DNA from: Leptospira andrefontaineae
GTDB lineage: Bacteria; Spirochaetota; Leptospiria; Leptospirales; Leptospiraceae
NCBI RefSeq assembly: GCF_004770105.1
Contig: NZ_RQEY01000023.1
Span: forward strand, 228,650 to 292,649
Direction: 5' to 3'
Length of the DNA: 64,000 bases
The position numbers and the translations under genes are program-made. Each line of letters opens with the position of its first letter. Within the stretch, counting starts at the first letter, position 1. Below, piece by piece: positions 1-8,141 of the stretch. Under the pieces are notes generated by a model. The model ran no database searches. It was not told the origin of the DNA and worked only from the letters and a program-made list of their open reading frames with translations.

Positions 1-555
1 TTATTACGTTATGGCACAGCTCCTTCGATAGGAACAGATACTGATACTGTAGTTTCGGGAGAAGTCTTGGTAGCGGCACGGATTGCTCTTGCTCATCAAC
101 GTGGACAAGATCACCAACAAAGTCTCCAGGAAACGGGCCTTTTCTCTGCATCACCTACAATCACAAGCAAAGATGCTCTTTCATGGTTAACTGTAGAAGG
201 CGCTCGAGCTCTTGGACTAGCGGACAGTGTTGGTCGTCTGGAGCCTGGTATGCAAGCGGATATCGTTGCTATCGATACCCGTAATTTGAATCTATGGCCA
301 GCACACGATCCTGTTGCTACTGCACTTCAAGCAAACATGGCGAATATAGAAGCAGTAATGATTGCAGGTAGGTGGCGAAAACGTGAACATACTCTTATCG
401 ATGTAGATACAAGTAGCTTACGATCAAAACTTTTCGACTCCGGCCAGAGGCTTCTAGGGACGCTGCAATCACCTGGTATTGTAACGCGTCTTCGCCAGAA
501 AGTAGTCAGAGAAGTATTAATGAAAAAGCTCAGAAAGAAAATTGAATCCTTGTAA
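1..555 (+). CDS. Amidohydrolase family protein, C-terminal part (5' end outside window)
   Basis: The reading frame is open from base 1, so the gene begins upstream and only about the last 184 residues are visible. The fragment opens with a GTAPSIGTDTD stretch; in cytosine deaminase/chlorohydrolase-type amidohydrolases the Asp of such a motif is the last metal ligand of the TIM barrel. It is followed by EGARALGLADSVGRLEPGMQADIVAIDTRN, whose layout is the usual ending of this family: the last barrel helix, then the return to the small beta-sandwich domain. The last 50 residues are a basic tail. The substrate cannot be told from this fragment, because the HxH and central His ligands lie outside the window. 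No downstream partner follows within 200 bases on the same strand. Confidence 0.8.
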   Translation, partial: LLRYGTAPSIGTDTDTVVSGEVLVAARIALAHQRGQDHQQSLQETGLFSASPTITSKDALSWLTVEGARALGLADSVGRLEPGMQADIVAIDTRNLNLWPAHDPVATALQANMANIEAVMIAGRWRKREHTLIDVDTSSLRSKLFDSGQRLLGTLQSPGIVTRLRQKVVREVLMKKLRKKIESL

Positions 556-751
556 CATTACGCAGGTTAAGTTCTTATTGTATAAATTCGAACGAGAATT
601 ACCTCTTGGGGAATATCTTTCTTATAGTATTGAATGGCGGGTTAAGATAGAAATCCTTTCCTCTCAATCCTAATATTTTGCGTACAAAAAATACATTTTC
701 GAAGTAAATTTTGTCCGAATTTTTTCTGAAATCGATAGAAAGTAACAAAGC

Positions 752-771
752 TTCTTTAATCGATTAAAGAA
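752..771. promoter_or_regulatory. Perfect 20-bp palindrome upstream of the ankyrin gene
   Basis: TTCTTTAATCGATTAAAGAA reads the same on both strands and ends 23 bases before the likely ATG at 795. It has no loop and is AT-rich, so it fits a dimer-binding operator better than a terminator. The binding protein is unknown. The rest of 556-794 shows no gene. Confidence 0.5.
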
Positions 772-794
772 AATTGGGAGAGATTATTCTGAAA

Positions 795-1721
795 ATGGTA
801 AAATCGTTTTTACTAATTATCGCGTTATTCGTTATGAATTGCGCATCTGATACGGTATTGATCCAAAAAATCAAGACTGGAAACACAGCCTATGCAAACC
901 AGGCTATCGATTCAAATTCACCCGAATGGAATGAAGGAGGGGAGTTCTCCTTAACTCCGTTACATTATGCTGCTGAATACGGTCATTTAGAGCTCGTAAA
1001 AAAATTACTGGATAAAGGTGCTGATATAAATGCTAAAGGAGGGATTTACTTTGCTACCGGAGGTAGAGAAGGAAACGAAACACCTCTACTACTCGCAATT
1101 AAATACGGCCATACGGAAGTTGCAAAATATTTAGTTTCGAAAGGCGCGAATGTGAACGACAGAACATATCGAAAAAGGTCGGTCACATATATGGCATGGA
1201 AATATGCATTAATGCATTCCGTACAAGAGAAGGATAAGAAACAAAGTTTAGAACTTCTAAATTATGTAAATTCCTTGAATACCACGTTAGATTCTTCAAG
1301 GGAATCTTTGGCAACTGAGATTGTGCGCGGATATGTAACTTTTTATTCGAATACAGATGTCTTTAAATCATATCTTAGCCGGAATTTAAATTTAAATTGC
1401 TGTGATAGGGAATCAGCACCTCTTTTGTTTTTGAGTTCTAGTTTTAAGGAAACAGACGTAAAGAAACGGAAATTAGCATTAGAGTTGCTGGACTTGATAC
1501 TAAAAACGGATATTGATCTCTATCTTCGTCACTTTACTAGCGACCAGTCTAACCGTTCAGGCCTTTTGGAGATTTTTGAGATCAAAAATGAAGAAGCTCA
1601 AAAAGCAAAAGCACTGATTATGGCAAAATTTCCGAACGTAGAACAGCCTGAGCCGGAATGGAAAACGATTCCTAGAAACATTGTAGAAGGATTTGGAGAT
1701 CTACTTTTCTTTTGGCTTTGA
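795..1721 (+). CDS. Ankyrin-repeat lipoprotein
   Basis: A 308-residue protein. The frame can be extended to a TTG at 774, but the ATG at 795 is preferred because it places a signal peptide (MVKSFLLIIALFVMNC) directly at the start with a spirochaete-type lipobox VMNC; a GGAGA sits about 12 bases upstream. Residues roughly 45-125 hold two to three ankyrin repeats (TPLHYAAEYGHLELVKKLL and a second with TPLLLAIKYGHTEVAKYLV). The second half has no recognisable domain and ends in an aromatic FWL. Ankyrin repeats mediate protein binding, so a membrane-anchored binding role is likely, but the partner is unknown. A strong terminator follows, suggesting a single-gene transcript. Confidence 0.75.
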   Translation: MVKSFLLIIALFVMNCASDTVLIQKIKTGNTAYANQAIDSNSPEWNEGGEFSLTPLHYAAEYGHLELVKKLLDKGADINAKGGIYFATGGREGNETPLLLAIKYGHTEVAKYLVSKGANVNDRTYRKRSVTYMAWKYALMHSVQEKDKKQSLELLNYVNSLNTTLDSSRESLATEIVRGYVTFYSNTDVFKSYLSRNLNLNCCDRESAPLLFLSSSFKETDVKKRKLALELLDLILKTDIDLYLRHFTSDQSNRSGLLEIFEIKNEEAQKAKALIMAKFPNVEQPEPEWKTIPRNIVEGFGDLLFFWL

Positions 1722-1747
1722 TTTTTAAAGAAAATTGATATAGAATG

Positions 1748-1783
1748 AAAAGCATTGCTCAGAGGTCTCGATGCAATGCTTTT
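1748..1783 (+). terminator. Rho-independent terminator after the ankyrin gene
   Basis: An 11-bp perfect stem (AAAAGCATTGC / GCAATGCTTTT) with a 14-base loop lies 27 bases after the stop codon, and the descending arm ends in TTTTTAG. Confidence 0.8.
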
Positions 1784-1873
1784 TAGTTAATTTTTTCAAG
1801 CCAGACTCCTTTTATGCAATAATCAAAATATTATATAAATCACATATATACTTCTGATTAGGATCGATTTGTT

Positions 1874-1911
1874 CTTCCAAAAAAGAGTAGACAGAGCCTA
1901 TCTTTTGGAAG
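1874..1911. promoter_or_regulatory. Inverted repeat just before the TPR gene
   Basis: CTTCCAAAA (1874-1882) pairs with TTTTGGAAG (1903-1911). The right arm is also part of a tight hairpin, TATCTT-TTGG-AAGATA. The only Shine-Dalgarno-like GGAAG before the ATG at 1924 lies inside this structure, so it could hide the ribosome site or be an operator. The role is inferred. Confidence 0.35.
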
Positions 1912-1923
1912 ATAACCTGCGAA

Positions 1924-3093
1924 ATGTATCCTTCTTTCGTAAATCTTGAAATACTTAATAACTTATTTGATAAATTCTTCATTAGAATAAAGGGATATTT
2001 CGAGAAAAATTCTTTCTCGAGAATAGCTAAAGATATTCGGGTAGTATTTGGAAGGGTTTTTTTTATTCTAATTTCTGCACTTATTCTTTTTTATTCAGTA
2101 AGAGGAGTCCTTAGTGACACTTACTACATTGAGTCGATTAGTCTGCCTGAATCTATCATTAAAAATGGATTAAGCGAAAATGAAGTTTCCGGTAGAATCA
2201 TTTTGAAGCTCAGGTTAATCCAATCTGAGGTTACTGCTATCGATTCGTCCGACTCCGAAGATATTCATAAGCCTATTTTTCGATTTAATGATGCCGTGGC
2301 TTCGGAAGATATTAAGGTATTTGGGGTTTCTTTAAGTTCTTTAAAGAAAGTTATAAGGCTTCTGCTGAATGTTCAGGATAAAGTCATTTCCGGATCCATT
2401 GTCAGAAGAGGAAATGAGCTGGAAGCAAAGATCCATTTTCCATTTTCTACTGAAACCATTGACGTAAAAGAAAAGATTATTAATGACGATGAGATCGGTT
2501 GTATCGACGTTCTAATCGAGAAATTGTCTGAAAAAATATTACTAAAAGAACAGCCGGCGACTATCGGCTGGTATTTTTTGATTCGAAAAGATTACTTAAA
2601 GGCAAATAAAGTATATGAAGGTTATAAAAACGATTATGATATGATCGTTTTGAAGGGTTATATTGCTTTAGCTAAAGGTCATTACTCGGAAAGTCTTGAT
2701 TATTTTTCTTCGGCGGAGCAGATTGATGATAGGGAGGACTATAATCTTTATTTCGGTAAGGCTACCGCTTATATGAATTCAGAAGATTATAAAAATGCTA
2801 TTATCTATTTTGAGAAGGCAAGACAAATCAATGATTCGGATCCTAGGCTTTTCGTTAATATGGGGTTATGTTCAAAGTTAATTGGCCATTTCGATCTGGC
2901 AAAAGATTATTTTACCCAGGCTACTATGTTAAAAAGCAATTATGCTTCAGCCTATTATAATTTAGGCCTCTTATTCAAATCGAATAATAAAGAAGAAGCC
3001 AAAAGATATTTTAATTTGGCTATTAAATCTAAACCAAATCATGTTGAGGCTATAAAAGAATTGAATACAATGTTAGATGGGCATACTCGGTAG
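1924..3093 (+). CDS. Membrane-anchored TPR-repeat protein
   Basis: A 389-residue protein with a cytoplasmic N-terminus of about 40 residues and one transmembrane segment around residues 44-64 (VFFILISALILFYSV). A middle domain of roughly 140 residues has no family I can name. Residues about 215-385 carry four to five tetratricopeptide repeats, e.g. NLYFGKATAYMNSEDYKNAI and SAYYNLGLLFKSNNKEEAK. TPR arrays are protein-binding scaffolds; here the array would lie on the periplasmic side if the N-terminus stays in the cytoplasm. The gene stands alone between a terminator and a convergent gene, so the context gives no function. The alpha-helical repeat call is firm and the role is unknown. Confidence 0.75.
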   Translation: MYPSFVNLEILNNLFDKFFIRIKGYFEKNSFSRIAKDIRVVFGRVFFILISALILFYSVRGVLSDTYYIESISLPESIIKNGLSENEVSGRIILKLRLIQSEVTAIDSSDSEDIHKPIFRFNDAVASEDIKVFGVSLSSLKKVIRLLLNVQDKVISGSIVRRGNELEAKIHFPFSTETIDVKEKIINDDEIGCIDVLIEKLSEKILLKEQPATIGWYFLIRKDYLKANKVYEGYKNDYDMIVLKGYIALAKGHYSESLDYFSSAEQIDDREDYNLYFGKATAYMNSEDYKNAIIYFEKARQINDSDPRLFVNMGLCSKLIGHFDLAKDYFTQATMLKSNYASAYYNLGLLFKSNNKEEAKRYFNLAIKSKPNHVEAIKELNTMLDGHTR

Positions 3094-3172
3094 CAGATAG
3101 TCGGATCGATAGGAAGGTATATCAAGATAATTTTAAAAGATGTATGACCTCAAGCCTTAAGACCATCAATTG

Positions 3173-3961
3173 TTAAAAACCAAAAAGTATAGGGGGGACA
3201 ATTCTGTCATAAACCCTAACTTCGTCTATAGTTACTACCTGAGATCCTCCGCCTAATGTACCGTATCCTAAAGTAATTGGAAAGCCTGAAGTCCAAGGGA
3301 CCCTATTCGGATTGTATACTCTAGAGTCTACAAGATCGTTTCCGATATAAAGGTTGGCTCTACTATTTGGAAGATCCCATGTGAGAGTTACGTTATACCA
3401 TACATCATCCTGATAGCCCCTGCAAGGGCTGAGATTGCTGACAACGCCGGTGCCTCCGTTCGTACTATATGCTCTGATTTGTAAGCATGATGAGTTATCA
3501 GCTAGCTGGAATCCTAAGCCATCTCCTGCGCCCATAATGATTCCCGGTGAGGGTTTAAATTTTCCTTTTACCCAGGCGCTAAGAGTAAATGATGAAATTC
3601 CTGATAGAATAGGCTCTCCTCCCAGACCGGAATCATGCCATGAATCTATGCCGTCATAAAAGTATGCGCCGTTTGGCAAATTGTTATGGTCGAAAGTAAG
3701 AACAGGTCCTACCGTTCCGAATGCCGTTAGATGTAATGTCCCGACTCTATCGTTTGCATCCCCATCTAAGGGCCAATAGTGGATGAGGCCGACATTCATA
3801 GCGCCTACGATTGATTCAGCGAGGCTTTCCAGGCCGTTATTTTCATTCGATGGAAGAAGTATATTGGCAAGTAGATACGTTCCGCAATTTTGAGAACTTA
3901 AAGTTACGAGTAACAGTAAGAGAAACGGGTAAGAGCGAATATTAGGCATGTGCGTTCTCAA
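3173..3961 (-). CDS. LamG-like jellyroll-domain lipoprotein
   Basis: A 262-residue protein with an N-terminal hydrophobic segment ending in SSQNC, a lipoprotein signal; a second Met four residues in is an equally good start. Residues about 60-255 form a concanavalin/LamG_3 domain: it opens with LIHYWPLDGDANDRVG, has the FTLSAWVK core strand, the WYNVTLTWD strand and closes with IDEVRVYDR, all hallmarks of this fold. Such domains bind sugars or protein ligands on the cell surface. In Leptospira, LamG lipoproteins are common and mostly uncharacterised. It is convergent with the TPR gene and has no operon partner. Confidence 0.8.
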   Translation of the reverse strand: MRTHMPNIRSYPFLLLLLVTLSSQNCGTYLLANILLPSNENNGLESLAESIVGAMNVGLIHYWPLDGDANDRVGTLHLTAFGTVGPVLTFDHNNLPNGAYFYDGIDSWHDSGLGGEPILSGISSFTLSAWVKGKFKPSPGIIMGAGDGLGFQLADNSSCLQIRAYSTNGGTGVVSNLSPCRGYQDDVWYNVTLTWDLPNSRANLYIGNDLVDSRVYNPNRVPWTSGFPITLGYGTLGGGSQVVTIDEVRVYDRIVPPILFGF

Positions 3962-4545
3962 TTTTGACCAATGGTTATATTAGTGAAAATGATACGCAAT
4001 AAATTATCCCAAAAAAGAGCGTTAAATGAAGATTACATTTTTGGTTATAGCAGTATAGAAGTAGGGCTGTATGGAATCAAAACGCGATTTTTCCTTCTTT
4101 CATGATATAAGGGATCAGTGTTTTTCCAGGATGCGTTAGGAAGAGATAGGAGAAGTTAAGGGAGACTATTTTTTTTTCCCGCAGAGCGATAAGGTGTATT
4201 AAATTCATAGAATTTTTATTTCGAAGCTCAGCTAGATTTTTTACATTAGATCTTATTGATATGATTTATAGCTAAATCAGAATATAGTTAAACGGAAATT
4301 ATTTTTTGGTCGTGGGAGAATAAAAGGATTTTTCTGGTTTTTATCTTTTTAGGGATATTGGGTAATATATTAAATATTCCGAATTAAAATAGACGTTGAA
4401 AAAAATCAGTATAGAGTTATAATTCCACTTTAAAAAAAGATTTATTGAGTCCGACTTGGGACTGGACAGGGATATAGAAAAGAAAGGGCCTTGCAATGAA
4501 GCATAACTCTCTTTTAGGAAAGAGAAAGGGGCCTATATCCAATTT
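3962..4545. other. Intergenic stretch without a gene
   Basis: This 584-base AT-rich stretch separates two divergent lipoprotein genes. I see no plausible coding frame, tRNA or convincing repeat. The right end carries AGGAAAGAGAAAGGGG, which can serve as ribosome site region for the gene at 4546, and a small hairpin CTCTTT-TAGG-AAAGAG overlapping it. The promoters of both neighbours must lie here, but no clear -35/-10 pair stood out. Confidence 0.5.
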
Positions 4546-5211
4546 ATGATACGTATATTTTCGTTGCTATCTATGATTCTGCTATTTTTTGCTTTGGTCG
4601 ACTGCGAACAAAGTTCATCCGATGGATCCCAAGAACTTTTGGCATTAGCTGTATCGAATTCTGGAATTGTTGGGACTACGGATCCGGGAGAACTTCCTCC
4701 TCCGGAGGATCCTTCCCGAATTCTTTTTATCACGAGTAGTATCTATAATGGAAATTTAGGCGGAGTAAGCGGAGCCGATTTTCGTTGTGCTTCCGTCGCA
4801 GGAGCAGGTGGTTTATCAGGAACTTTCCAAGCGGTTATTTCTACTTCGGCTATGCACGCCCGAGGCAGGATGCCAAATGCAAAATATGTGACCACCACTG
4901 GAGAAACTATCGCTCTTTCCGTCTCAGACCTTTTCGATGGTACGATCTCGACACAGATTCGCAATGAGCAAGGGAACTACGCTCCTTCTTCTGGCACTTA
5001 TCGTTCAGTATGGACCGGAACTAGATGGGACGGATATTATGTAAACGGAACTAATACATCCTGCAAAGATTGGACCTCTAGTTCTAATCCGGATTGGGGG
5101 GAGGCGGGTTTTGTTCCTAGACTGGACTCTTTCTGGGTTTGGGTGAACGATTCAGGTTGGGCCCCTTGCGATTTCCAGAGAGCATTGTATTGTTTCCAAG
5201 CTTCTCTCTGA
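4546..5211 (+). CDS. DUF1554 (C-type-lectin-like) leptospiral lipoprotein
   Basis: A 221-residue protein with a signal peptide ending in FALVDC, a lipobox. After a Pro/Gly-rich linker (residues 45-65), the rest matches the DUF1554 family found mainly in Leptospira: ILFITSSIYNGNLGG near the start, ADFRCASVA, a central WTGTRWDGYY, CKDWTSS and the ending CDFQRALYCFQ. The conserved Cys and Trp pattern and the closing disulfide resemble collagen/endostatin or C-type-lectin-like folds, so a surface binding role is plausible. No experimental function is known to me. It converges on the TauE gene with only 36 bases between, and no terminator was evident there. Confidence 0.85.
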   Translation: MIRIFSLLSMILLFFALVDCEQSSSDGSQELLALAVSNSGIVGTTDPGELPPPEDPSRILFITSSIYNGNLGGVSGADFRCASVAGAGGLSGTFQAVISTSAMHARGRMPNAKYVTTTGETIALSVSDLFDGTISTQIRNEQGNYAPSSGTYRSVWTGTRWDGYYVNGTNTSCKDWTSSSNPDWGEAGFVPRLDSFWVWVNDSGWAPCDFQRALYCFQASL

Positions 5212-5247
5212 AGAGAATTCGTTTTAAAGATTCAGATTTTATATCTC

Positions 5248-6054
5248 CTACAACCTTCCTCCCTGGTCCCATAGGATCAGGGAAGCTACAACTAACGTAA
5301 AATATCCAAAACCGCTTTTTAGATATCTTTCATTCATTCTGGATGAAAGATTCTGTCCTAAAAACATTCCTGCAATTCCTAAAGCACAGATAGTTAGAAG
5401 TAACGGACAATTTTCAGTTTGCACTGATCTGAAGCTGATTGCGAATCCGAAAAGAGAATTTGCTGCAATGATTGAAAGTGAGGTGCCTACTGCCTTTCTG
5501 ATCGGAAGTTTGAGTAGAATTACGAGAGCAGGAATGATCAGAAATCCTCCGCCAGCTCCTACAAAGCCGGTGATTATCCCGACTAAAAATCCTTTGAGTC
5601 CAATCGATGGGATATTCGGAGATATTGTGGTGAGCTTAGTGTCTTCTCTCGGAGATGAATTATTAGAGCGGATCATAACCCAAGAACTAAAAGCCATTAT
5701 GATGGAGAAAATGATCATTACCAATAAAGGTTTTGTAAGTGTGATCCCAAAATCAGAAATTAAGATGTTAGGAATGAAAGGGAGAAGTAAGTATCTCGCA
5801 ATATAAATCCCGACAAAGCTTGGTATAGCGAAATATATTCCAACTTTTATATTTGTATCTCCCTTTTTTGCCTGGATGATTGCTCCGACTAAAGCCGCTA
5901 TTCCGACAACAAAGAGTGAGTTTGTTGTGGCAAAAGTCGCATCCTGACCAAAAAAATAGAAAAGAATGGGAACCATCAAGATCGAACCTCCTGCACCAAT
6001 TAGTCCGAGTGAGGCTCCCATAAAGAAAGAAGCTACATATCCTAAGATCAGCAT
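5248..6054 (-). CDS. TauE/SafE (TSUP) family sulfite/organosulfur exporter
   Basis: A 268-residue inner-membrane protein with about eight transmembrane segments in two halves. Each half begins with the family signature: GLIGAGGSILMVPIL near residue 18 and GFVGAGGGFLIIPALV near residue 160. TSUP proteins export sulfite, sulfoacetate or related anions. It is the last gene of a four-gene leftward operon, 4 bases after the preceding YeeE-type gene. In other bacteria (for example the Staphylococcus cst operon) a TauE protein sits with a persulfide dioxygenase-rhodanese enzyme, where it is thought to remove sulfite formed from persulfide. The same role is inferred here. Confidence 0.85.
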   Translation of the reverse strand: MLILGYVASFFMGASLGLIGAGGSILMVPILFYFFGQDATFATTNSLFVVGIAALVGAIIQAKKGDTNIKVGIYFAIPSFVGIYIARYLLLPFIPNILISDFGITLTKPLLVMIIFSIIMAFSSWVMIRSNNSSPREDTKLTTISPNIPSIGLKGFLVGIITGFVGAGGGFLIIPALVILLKLPIRKAVGTSLSIIAANSLFGFAISFRSVQTENCPLLLTICALGIAGMFLGQNLSSRMNERYLKSGFGYFTLVVASLILWDQGGRL

Positions 6055-6058
6055 TAGT

Positions 6059-6496
6059 TTATTCTAATCTACTTTTCAAATTCATTTTTTTATCCAGGAA
6101 CCAGAATAATAACATTCCGAAGATGATACTCACGAAAACGATTATCGGTCTTGTCTCAAAGCTTGCGAGAGTAGTGACCGAAACTGTGGGGCAATAACCT
6201 CCAAGTCCCCAGCCAATTCCAAAAATTAAACTTCCTATAACCAAAGCAGGAGTGATTTCTTGGCGAGTTGGAATAAACCATTCCTTTGAGAACATTGGAG
6301 TTTTTCTTTTTCTTATCAATCTGTAAGTGATAAAATGAACTCCAACTGCACCTGCCATTGTGAAAAGTAGGGTAGGATTCCATTTTCCGAATATATCTAG
6401 AAACCCTATTATGTTTGCAGGTTGTAAAATTCCGGATAGTCCCAAGCCGATTGCGAATAGTAAGCCTACGATTAAGGCTCCAATATTATATTTCAT
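6059..6496 (-). CDS. YeeE/YedE-family half-transporter (DUF6691/PmpB-like)
   Basis: A 145-residue membrane protein with four hydrophobic segments. It has the repeated glycine-rich signatures of YeeE/YedE sulfur transporters: GLSGILQPANIIGFLDIFGKW near residue 20 and GIGWGLGGYCPTVSV near residue 100, with the conserved Cys in GGYCP. Full-length YeeE imports thiosulfate; in many bacteria the protein is split in two genes, as here. The start codon overlaps the stop of the upstream half (ATGA at 6493-6496), so both halves are probably made together and form one transporter. The substrate (thiosulfate or other small sulfur species) is inferred from family and operon. Confidence 0.85.
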   Translation of the reverse strand: MKYNIGALIVGLLFAIGLGLSGILQPANIIGFLDIFGKWNPTLLFTMAGAVGVHFITYRLIRKRKTPMFSKEWFIPTRQEITPALVIGSLIFGIGWGLGGYCPTVSVTTLASFETRPIIVFVSIIFGMLLFWFLDKKMNLKSRLE

Positions 6497-6918
6497 ATAT
6501 ATAGACCTGTCTTTCTTAGTAATACTACTGCTGCCATTCCAGCTGCCATGAACACGATTGTCGCTACAATGGATCTTGGAGAAACTCTACTGACTCCACA
6601 AACTCCATGCCCACTTGTGCAACCTCCTCCTAACATTGCACCGAATCCGACGAGTATCCCTGCTAAAGAGCCGATCCATGCTTTTGTTTGAAGTTCCGCA
6701 GCTAAAAGTTCCGGTGCTGTAAATTTTAAAGAAAGACCACCCAGCAGTAATCCGACTATAAAATACCATCTCCAGGATATATCACCTTTGATAGGCACCA
6801 ATACACCGTATACAATGCTACTGACTCCGGTTACTCTTCCGTTCCATAAAAGCATTAAAGAAACTGCAATACCAATCACCACTCCGCCTGCAAGACCCAT
6901 TACCCATTCTGTTTCCAT
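6493..6918 (-). CDS. YeeE/YedE-family half-transporter (PmpA-like)
   Basis: A 141-residue membrane protein with four hydrophobic segments. It carries the first-half signature LLWNGRVTGVSSIVYG and the cysteine-bearing GGGCTSGHGVCGVSR motif; in thiosulfate transporters the equivalent Cys residues pass the sulfur anion through the pore. It lies 5 bases downstream of the persulfide dioxygenase fusion gene and overlaps the next half-transporter by 4 bases, so it is in the middle of the operon. Import of thiosulfate or export of a sulfur product are both possible; the direction cannot be told from sequence. Confidence 0.85.
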   Translation of the reverse strand: METEWVMGLAGGVVIGIAVSLMLLWNGRVTGVSSIVYGVLVPIKGDISWRWYFIVGLLLGGLSLKFTAPELLAAELQTKAWIGSLAGILVGFGAMLGGGCTSGHGVCGVSRVSPRSIVATIVFMAAGMAAVVLLRKTGLYI

Positions 6919-6923
6919 TTTTC

Positions 6924-7964
6924 TTACTCCTTAGGCAGGTATTTCTCATTCCAATTCACCATCCCTCCTGCCAAATTGGATGTGAATTTATAACCTAAAC
7001 GAATACTTTCTTCTGTCGCTTGTCTGGAACGTTTTCCGCTACGACATACAAAGATAATCTCTTCGAAACGATCGCCTGTTTCTAAAAATTTAGTTAAATC
7101 AGATCCTAACGTTACGAGTTGAGAAGTTCGAATATGGCCTAACTCTCCGTGGAATTCTTCCGGAGAACGAACATCTATAATTTTCACATTTCCGATTTTC
7201 TTAAATACGTCCTCATTCAAAACAGTAGGAATTCCTGATATACTTTGAGGATTCATTGTTCTAACGATTTCCAAACTCCCACATCCTGTGTTTGCAGGAA
7301 GAGCCAAGTGCATCTTTTTGGGCGTTGTAAGTTGTAGTTCTTCCATGATCTTTTGGAATTCTTCTTTGGAACGATTTCCTCCGATCCTCGGATTTAATTT
7401 CTTTTCCAATCCAACTGTAGTGCTGGTTAAACCTTTATAATCATGTGCCGGATAAACTTTGGTTTCATCAGGAAGAGAGAATATTTTTTTGGTGATACTA
7501 TCATATAGTTTCGAAGATGATCCTTCCTGAAAGTCTGTTCTCCCTGTACCTCGGATCAGAAGTGAATCCCCAGTGAATACCATTCCTTCAAATAGAAAAC
7601 TCATGCAGGCATTTGTATGTCCAGGAGTGGCAATCGCTTTTATTTCTTTGCTTCCAAGCGATAGAATTCTCCCATCTTGGAGTAGAATATCCGCACAATC
7701 AACTTCTGCTAATGCGCTTACAGCAGTTTGAGCCATGGTATTTTTACGAATTTCTGCAGCTCCCGTGATATGATCCGCATGGATATGCGTTTCTAAAATA
7801 TACATCAGATACAAGCCAAGCTCTCTGATCAGCTTTAGATCTCTCTCCGCTGTTTCCCAAACCGGATCTATAATTGCGGCTTCCTTAGTTTCCTGATCTG
7901 CGATCAGATAGGTGTAAGTAGAGGATTGTGGTTCGATAAGTTGGTAAAAAAGAATGTCTTTCAT
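6924..7964 (-). CDS. Persulfide dioxygenase-rhodanese fusion (CstB-like)
   Basis: A 346-residue cytoplasmic enzyme with two domains. Residues 1-230 are a metallo-beta-lactamase fold of ETHE1 type: THIHADHITGA (metal HxHxDH), TPGHTNACMSF, FTGDSLLIRGTGRTDFQ and YPAHDYKG are all present. Residues about 245-346 are a rhodanese domain (IIDVRSPEEFHGELGHI) with an intact active loop CRSGKRS whose Cys carries the sulfane sulfur. ETHE1 oxidises glutathione or other low-molecular-weight persulfide to sulfite; fused rhodaneses then make thiosulfate. It heads the operon with two YeeE halves and TauE. No sulfide:quinone reductase gene is in the window. The Shine-Dalgarno-like AAGGT stands 9 bases before the ATG. 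Confidence 0.9.
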   Translation of the reverse strand: MKDILFYQLIEPQSSTYTYLIADQETKEAAIIDPVWETAERDLKLIRELGLYLMYILETHIHADHITGAAEIRKNTMAQTAVSALAEVDCADILLQDGRILSLGSKEIKAIATPGHTNACMSFLFEGMVFTGDSLLIRGTGRTDFQEGSSSKLYDSITKKIFSLPDETKVYPAHDYKGLTSTTVGLEKKLNPRIGGNRSKEEFQKIMEELQLTTPKKMHLALPANTGCGSLEIVRTMNPQSISGIPTVLNEDVFKKIGNVKIIDVRSPEEFHGELGHIRTSQLVTLGSDLTKFLETGDRFEEIIFVCRSGKRSRQATEESIRLGYKFTSNLAGGMVNWNEKYLPKE

Positions 7965-8027
7965 TTTTTGTTTTTACCTTTTGTAACGTGCATATACATC
8001 AATATACGACACCCGAAACTTTGATCC

Positions 8028-8103
8028 TTGTATAATCCTGCAGCTCGTTGTAAAAAATTTATAGAGACGGTTCTTTTTTTGGGATTTTTGCAGAATTATA
8101 CAA
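8028..8103. promoter_or_regulatory. Inverted pair of a TTGTATAAT-type motif between the sulfide operon and the cyclase gene
   Basis: TTGTATAATCCTGCAG (8028-8043, + strand) faces TTGTATAATTCTGCAA on the - strand (8088-8103); 14 of 16 bases agree, with 44 bases between. Each copy contains a perfect TATAAT -10 element, one pointing to the cyclase and one to the sulfide operon. A third copy lies at 10159-10174. They may be promoters, binding sites for a shared regulator, or arms of an RNA hairpin. Confidence 0.5.
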
Positions 8104-8141
8104 ATAGAAGATCTTTTTAGATCAGTCGATTAAGGAAATGA

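Noticed and set aside
4510..4540. Small hairpin and purine-rich stretch before the DUF1554 gene as a riboswitch
   Set aside because: The stem is only 6 bp and there is no conserved riboswitch core; the purine run is enough to act as ribosome site region.
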